Virus record (IMG/VR): IMGVR_UViG_3300042934_001320
Location: 1 to 35,653 of that record
Source of the DNA: a virus
Direction: 5' to 3' (one strand)
Length of the DNA stretch: 35,653 nucleotides
Positions 32,517 to 35,653 of this stretch are shown in pieces. How positions within the stretch are numbered: position 1 is the first letter of the stretch; each line of letters starts with the position of its first letter. Made by a program: the position numbers and the translations under genes. The notes under the pieces were generated by a model. It was not told where the DNA came from, ran no database searches, and worked only from the letters and a program-made list of their open reading frames with translations.

Positions 32517-32562
32517 TGCCATAACGGAAATTTCTAGGTTGATCGCAAATGCCATTTTGGCA
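32517..32562. promoter_or_regulatory. left-type operator pair: two repressor sites
   Basis: TGCCATAACGGAA (32517-32529, one mismatch in the right half-site) and TGCCATTTTGGCA (32550-32562, perfect and the exact complement of the site at 31588). They sit between the leftward gene starting at 32500 and the rightward operon starting at 32589, so the repressor could control both directions. Centres are 33 bp apart, close to the 34 bp seen between the first two sites of the other array. Confidence 0.78.
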
Positions 32563-32567
32563 TTAAT
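32539..32567 (+). promoter_or_regulatory. candidate promoter of the rightward operon
   Basis: -35 TTGATC (32539-32544), 17-base spacer, -10 ATTAAT (32562-32567). The perfect operator 32550-32562 fills the spacer, so bound repressor would block polymerase. The -10 is an imperfect match. It is placed right for transcription of the gene at 32589 with a short leader containing the 32568-32584 hairpin. Confidence 0.5.
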
Positions 32568-32584
32568 GGCTCCCGAAAGGAGCC
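32568..32584 (+). promoter_or_regulatory. hairpin covering the ribosome site of the first early gene
   Basis: GGCTCC (32568-32573), loop CGAAA, GGAGCC (32579-32584): a perfect 6-bp GC-rich stem. The GGAG in its right arm is the Shine-Dalgarno sequence of the gene at 32589 (six bases from the ATG), so folding would hide it. No T-run follows, so it is not a terminator. Confidence 0.55.
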
Positions 32585-32588
32585 GCAC

Positions 32589-32864
32589 ATGCTGCTTGCC
32601 ACTTCACACACTGCCGAGCTGGAGCGTCTCGCTGCACCCAAGTGGGTGTCGGCGATCTGGAATGACCGCGCACCCACCGCGGAGTTGCCGCACCTGAGAG
32701 TGACGGCGCCTGAACCGCCGCGGTTCGTGAGTTTCTACGTCGAAGACGAACAGCCGAGCATCGATGAGCTTTGGACCGGCCGGTTCAGCCTCGCCGTAGT
32801 CCTGATCATGGCGCTCTACGTTGCCGGCCACTTCCTCGTCGCCCTCGCGATGGGGAGGCTCTGA
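32589..32864 (+). CDS. small membrane protein, first gene of rightward operon
   Basis: 91 residues from ATG 32589 with AAGGAG six bases upstream. Residues 1-65 are polar (AELERLAAPKWVSAIWNDR; FYVEDEQPSIDELW), then a single hydrophobic segment at about 68-87 (LAVVLIMALYVAGHFLVALA) ends in MGRL. So it is a C-tail-anchored protein with an N-terminal cytoplasmic domain. It is under the repressor-covered promoter and precedes the recombinase genes. A role in exclusion or membrane targeting is conceivable but unsupported. Confidence 0.65.
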   Translation: MLLATSHTAELERLAAPKWVSAIWNDRAPTAELPHLRVTAPEPPRFVSFYVEDEQPSIDELWTGRFSLAVVLIMALYVAGHFLVALAMGRL

Positions 32865-33031
32865 TGGCAGGTCTCAGCATCGAACAGCGCGCGGCCGCGA
32901 TCGCGGACCGCTTGGTGCCAAACAAGCATGCGCGGGCCGAAAGCCCGACGCTTGCCGGTATGATCGCCCGCCAATGGCAGGCGGCATTCGAAGGCGCCCG
33001 CGCCGCATTCCGCGAAGCAGGTGCCGCATGA
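32864..33031 (+). CDS. tiny helical early protein (55 aa)
   Basis: Starts at ATG 32864, overlapping the previous TGA by one base, with GGGGAGG five bases upstream. The 55 residues are helical and Ala/Arg-rich (MAGLSIEQRAAAIADRLV; MIARQWQAAFEGARAAF). It belongs to the overlapping run leading to the recombinase. Function unknown. Confidence 0.6.
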   Translation: MAGLSIEQRAAAIADRLVPNKHARAESPTLAGMIARQWQAAFEGARAAFREAGAA

Positions 33032-33261
33032 GCATCCTGCGTCATTTGATCCCGCGAGTAGAAGCGGGCGGCTGGACCGGCGCGGCGCTCACGCGTCGTC
33101 CAGGTGGTGGTGCCGAGATCCCGGCGGGACCCGAGCGCGCTTGGCGGATCGCCACAGGCCGTCCGACCACAACCCCTGTCCGTGAGGGCGTCAACGGCGC
33201 GATCATCTGCATCCAGTGGCTCGGCCTGATGGTCGAGCTCGGCGTCGGGAGGGTTCGATGA
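33028..33261 (+). CDS. small early protein (77 aa)
   Basis: ATG 33028 overlaps the preceding stop by four bases (ATGA). The protein starts MSILRHLIPRVEAGGWTGAA, has an Arg/Pro/Gly-rich middle and a short hydrophobic end (NGAIICIQWLGLMVELGVG). The hydrophobic end could be a membrane or packing helix. No family recognised. Coupled translation and one-strand order support a real gene. Confidence 0.55.
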   Translation: MSILRHLIPRVEAGGWTGAALTRRPGGGAEIPAGPERAWRIATGRPTTTPVREGVNGAIICIQWLGLMVELGVGRVR

Positions 33262-33479
33262 GCAGCTCTGCGCTGTGCGTGGTGCTCTGGTCGCATGGCC
33301 CTGCGCCGACGATGATCCTGACTCTAAAGTTTGCGCCGCCCAGGTTGCGTACCCGAAGGGCGCCAGTAAGCCTTCGTGTGCCCACACTTTCGCTCGGCTT
33401 GGGTGAAATCCCCTCCGCGCTACGGATGGTGCTGGCTGACGGGGATGGGTCCGCTGCGCCATCGGATGGCAGCGCATGA
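33258..33479 (+). CDS. small early protein (73 aa), unassigned
   Basis: ATG 33258 overlaps the preceding stop and has GGGAGG six bases upstream, a strong site. It encodes a basic, Pro/Leu-rich protein starting MSSSALCVVLWSHGPAPTM. Its stop (33477-33479) overlaps the next start. The amino-acid composition is less typical than its neighbours, so despite the good translation signals I keep confidence moderate. Confidence 0.45.
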   Translation: MSSSALCVVLWSHGPAPTMILTLKFAPPRLRTRRAPVSLRVPTLSLGLGEIPSALRMVLADGDGSAAPSDGSA

Positions 33480-33943
33480 TGCGACCGCCACTTACCGGCT
33501 ACGAGCATCGCGAGCTGCTCGCCTCGGCCGCGGTCCGCCTGCTCACCGATCGCGAGCGCAGCTATCCGCCGCTGGTCGAGCGCGGAAGGCTGGAGGCCAG
33601 CGCGGCCGAGGCCGGCCTGCGGTGCGGCCGCGCGCTGGTGGCGCAATGGAGGTGGATCATTGATCGCGCGAACCCGCTGCTTCCGGCGATGGATGACGCG
33701 ACAGGCGGGCACTTTGGCGCGCCTGCAAGCGAGATCGCAGCGGATCTGGCACGCGCGACCGCCCGCGCGCGGGATCTCGCCGCCCGGCGCGACGACGACA
33801 GGCAGCTTATGCTCCTGGCGGATTGCTATGCGGCGCTCACCTGGCTGCAGCAGGGCAACTGGATCGTCGAAATGATCAGCGGTGCCCGCATCATCACTGC
33901 GCAGCTGCGCGCATCAGCAGGGAAGGGGAGGCAGCCGGCGTGA
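33476..33943 (+). CDS. helical early phage protein (155 aa)
   Basis: 155 residues from ATG 33476 (or 33479), overlapping both neighbours. It is helix-rich throughout (YEHRELLASAAVRLLTDRER; DLARATARARDLAARRDDD), with a C-terminal stretch LMLLADCYAALTWLQQGNW. There are no catalytic motifs. It is the largest of the small genes ahead of the recombinase. An accessory role in integration/excision or regulation is possible; no evidence beyond position. Confidence 0.6.
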   Translation: MMRPPLTGYEHRELLASAAVRLLTDRERSYPPLVERGRLEASAAEAGLRCGRALVAQWRWIIDRANPLLPAMDDATGGHFGAPASEIAADLARATARARDLAARRDDDRQLMLLADCYAALTWLQQGNWIVEMISGARIITAQLRASAGKGRQPA

Positions 33944-34080
33944 AGCACGATCCTGCTCTGATCGATGTCGTTAAAGCGCTTGCGCGCGCTGCTGCCGCGC
34001 GGGACATTGCAGCCCGTGGAAAGGAACGAGGACGTGCGAACGGTAATCTACGCTCGGTTTTCCAGCCAGCTTCAAAATAG
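33940..34080 (+). CDS. 46-aa protein overlapping the recombinase start
   Basis: GTG 33940 overlaps the previous TGA, with GGGGAGG eight bases upstream. It encodes KHDPALIDVVKALARAAAA followed by a basic segment (RDIAARGKERGRANGN). The final 47 bases overlap the recombinase 5' end in another frame. The 'DP..I..VKALARAAA.RD' pattern recalls tiny proteins I have seen ahead of serine recombinases in alphaproteobacterial prophages. It might be a recombination directionality factor or a translation-coupling leader, which is an inference from position. Confidence 0.55.
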   Translation: MKHDPALIDVVKALARAAAARDIAARGKERGRANGNLRSVFQPASK

Positions 34081-35653
34081 CCGTTCGATCGACGATCAGA
34101 TCGCGGTCTGCCGCGAGCGAGCCGAGCGCGAGGGTTGGCAGATCGTCGACATATTCACCGACTATGCGATCAGTGGCGCGGCCGGGATCAGCGAAGCCCA
34201 GCGGCCAGGACTTGCGGCGTTGCTCGCGCGGGTCGAAGCCGGAGGCATCGAACAAGTGCTCGCCGAGGCGACCGATCGTATTGCCCGCCATCAGGGCGAC
34301 AGCTTTGCCATACGCGAGCGCCTTAGCTTCGCCGGCGCCCGCCTGTTCACTCTATCGGACGGCGAGGTCACCGACATTAGTGGCACCTTCAAGGGCCTCA
34401 TGGACGCCCAGTTCCGCAAAGAGCTTGGCGCCAAGATCAAGCGCGGCCAGCGCGGTACCGTTGCGGCTGGTCGATCACCTGCCGGGCTGGCCTACGGCTA
34501 TCGCACCGCCAATCGGATCGACGAGCAAGGACGACCGGTTCGCGGACTTCGCGTTGTCCACGATGAGCAGGCTGCGATCGTCAGGCGCATTTTTGAGGAG
34601 TATGCGAGCGGTCTGAGCCCGGTGAAGATCGCTGAGCGCCTGAACGCGGACGGGATCACTGGCCCGCGCGGCGATCGATGGCGCGCTACGACGATCCGCC
34701 CGGACAGAACGCGTGGCAACGGCTTGCTGCAGAACCAGCTCTACATCGGACGTTTGATCCACAATCGTACCTCCAAGGTCGTGGAGCCAATTTCACGCAA
34801 GACACGCATCAGGCCCAATCCTCCCGACGCATGGGTGATCGAGGAGGTGCCGCACCTCCGCATTGTCGAGCAGGCGCTCTGGCAACGAGTGCAGGAAGGG
34901 CTGCGGCGCCATTCGGGCATTCCCCCAGCGAAGGCCCGGCGTGCACGCCACATGTTCTCTGGCCTGGGTGTCTGCGGCAGCTGCGGAGGACCGTGGAACA
35001 TCAAGACAGCGAAATTCTGGGGCTGTGGTTCGCGCCAGGAGGGCAGCGGCTGCACCAACAATCGTCTGGTCTCAACCGATAGCTACGAGGCGAGGGTGCT
35101 GGAAGGGCTGCGTGAGCGCATGCTGGATCCCGAGCTCGTGAGTATCTTCGTGAAAGAGTACCACGAGGAGTTCGCGCGCCGCGCCGCTCAAACACGGCGC
35201 GACAGTACACAGCTGCAGCGCCGTCACGCAGAAGCATCTCGGAAGCTCGAGCGATTGGTTGAGGCGATCGCGTCCGGCGCCGGTGAGTTTGACGAATTCA
35301 AGGGCGCGCTGGCGAAAGCCCGCGCCGAACGCGACCAAGCGGCCGAGCAACTAGCAGAGGTCGAGGCGCTGCCCGTGGTCGCACTCCACCCAACAATCGC
35401 CGCGGAATACCGACGTCAGGTGGAGGAGCTGCACGTCGCACTGGCTGATCCGGAGGCGCGCATCCAGGCGGTGCCTGCAGTCAGAAACCTCATCGACCGA
35501 ATAGTGCTGACGCCCAATCCCGAGGGGCGCGGGGTGCTGATCCAGGTGGAAGGGAGGCTGGCTGCTATCGTGGCGCTAGCCACCGGCAGGGAGGCTCCGC
35601 CGCCACTTACTGCAAAGCTGGAGCGGGTGAAGGGAATCGAACCCTCGTCGTAA
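34034..35653 (+). CDS. large serine recombinase (phage integrase)
   Basis: 539 residues from GTG 34034, which has GGAACGAGGA just upstream and gives the family-typical opening MRTVIYARFSSQLQ; an ATG-less extension to 33965 is less likely. The resolvase catalytic domain (1-140) has Arg8 and nucleophile Ser10, with DRIARHQGD at 81-89. The recombinase domain spans about 150-290 (GLAYGYRT; AIVRRIFEEYASGLSPVKIA). A zinc ribbon follows (C314, C317, C331, C340), then a coiled coil (about 380-445). It would integrate and excise the prophage. Its last 11 codons are tRNA-Gly antisense sequence, so the C-terminus depends on the attachment site. Confidence 0.94.
   Translation: MRTVIYARFSSQLQNSRSIDDQIAVCRERAEREGWQIVDIFTDYAISGAAGISEAQRPGLAALLARVEAGGIEQVLAEATDRIARHQGDSFAIRERLSFAGARLFTLSDGEVTDISGTFKGLMDAQFRKELGAKIKRGQRGTVAAGRSPAGLAYGYRTANRIDEQGRPVRGLRVVHDEQAAIVRRIFEEYASGLSPVKIAERLNADGITGPRGDRWRATTIRPDRTRGNGLLQNQLYIGRLIHNRTSKVVEPISRKTRIRPNPPDAWVIEEVPHLRIVEQALWQRVQEGLRRHSGIPPAKARRARHMFSGLGVCGSCGGPWNIKTAKFWGCGSRQEGSGCTNNRLVSTDSYEARVLEGLRERMLDPELVSIFVKEYHEEFARRAAQTRRDSTQLQRRHAEASRKLERLVEAIASGAGEFDEFKGALAKARAERDQAAEQLAEVEALPVVALHPTIAAEYRRQVEELHVALADPEARIQAVPAVRNLIDRIVLTPNPEGRGVLIQVEGRLAAIVALATGREAPPPLTAKLERVKGIEPSS
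35619..35653 (-). tRNA. 3' part of tRNA-Gly; probable attachment site
   Basis: On the minus strand, 35653 to 35619 reads TT-ACGAC (variable loop), GAGGG-TTCGATT-CCCTT (T arm), CACCCGC (acceptor 3' strand), discriminator T and encoded CCA. An acceptor partner GCGGGTG with U73 is characteristic of tRNA-Gly. The anticodon half would lie beyond the window, so the isoacceptor is not visible. It may be the intact host gene or only the duplicated core. The recombinase stop codon TAA is inside it. Confidence 0.8.

Noticed and set aside
32406-32588. 60-codon minus-strand frame across the left operators
   Set aside because: Covers both operator sites and the hairpin, and competes with a better frame (32144-32500) that has protein-like content.

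Overview
The window looks like an almost complete temperate siphovirus (prophage) in a GC-rich alphaproteobacterium. Gene style and several small conserved phage proteins point to a sphingomonad-like host, but that host assignment is an inference. There is a full set of head, packaging, tail and lysis genes, a lambda-like repressor switch and a serine recombinase. The right edge falls exactly in the 3' end of a tRNA-Gly gene, which fits an attachment site. No matching left attachment repeat was found, so the left boundary is open.

Layout, left to right. Positions 1-1.85 kb hold a left arm of small unassigned genes, including a plus-strand mini-cassette ending in a strong intrinsic terminator (720-762). 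From 1.86 to 31.58 kb almost everything is on the minus strand and reads right to left as one long lytic transcription unit: Cro-like and CII-position regulators (31.58-30.53 kb), small early genes including a four-cysteine zinc-finger protein (30.5-28.95 kb), a primase-polymerase/SF3 helicase (28.9-25.9 kb), a repeat cluster that may be the replication origin (25.63-25.89 kb), an HNH endonuclease, a possible cos site, small and large terminase, portal, S49 protease, HK97-type capsid protein, head-tail connectors, tail tube, tail chaperones with a -1 frameshift, a 1638-residue tape measure protein, a 1289-residue tail-tip protein, a tail fibre, two membrane proteins (holin candidates), endolysin and nested spanins.

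The control region is 31.58-32.59 kb. A CI/LexA-type repressor gene reads rightward. It is flanked by five 13-bp dyad operators of the form TGCC-N5-GGCA: three between it and the Cro-like gene, two in front of the rightward early operon. A leftward gene (32144-32500) overlaps the repressor 3' end in antisense.

From 32.59 kb to the end, a chain of very small, stop-start-overlapping plus-strand genes leads to a 539-residue serine recombinase. Its last 11 codons are the reverse complement of the tRNA-Gly T-arm, acceptor stem and CCA, so the protein's C-terminus is written in the attachment site. In working terms, the repressor holds both the leftward lytic operon and the rightward integration operon, and induction would release replication, packaging, morphogenesis and lysis in that order.
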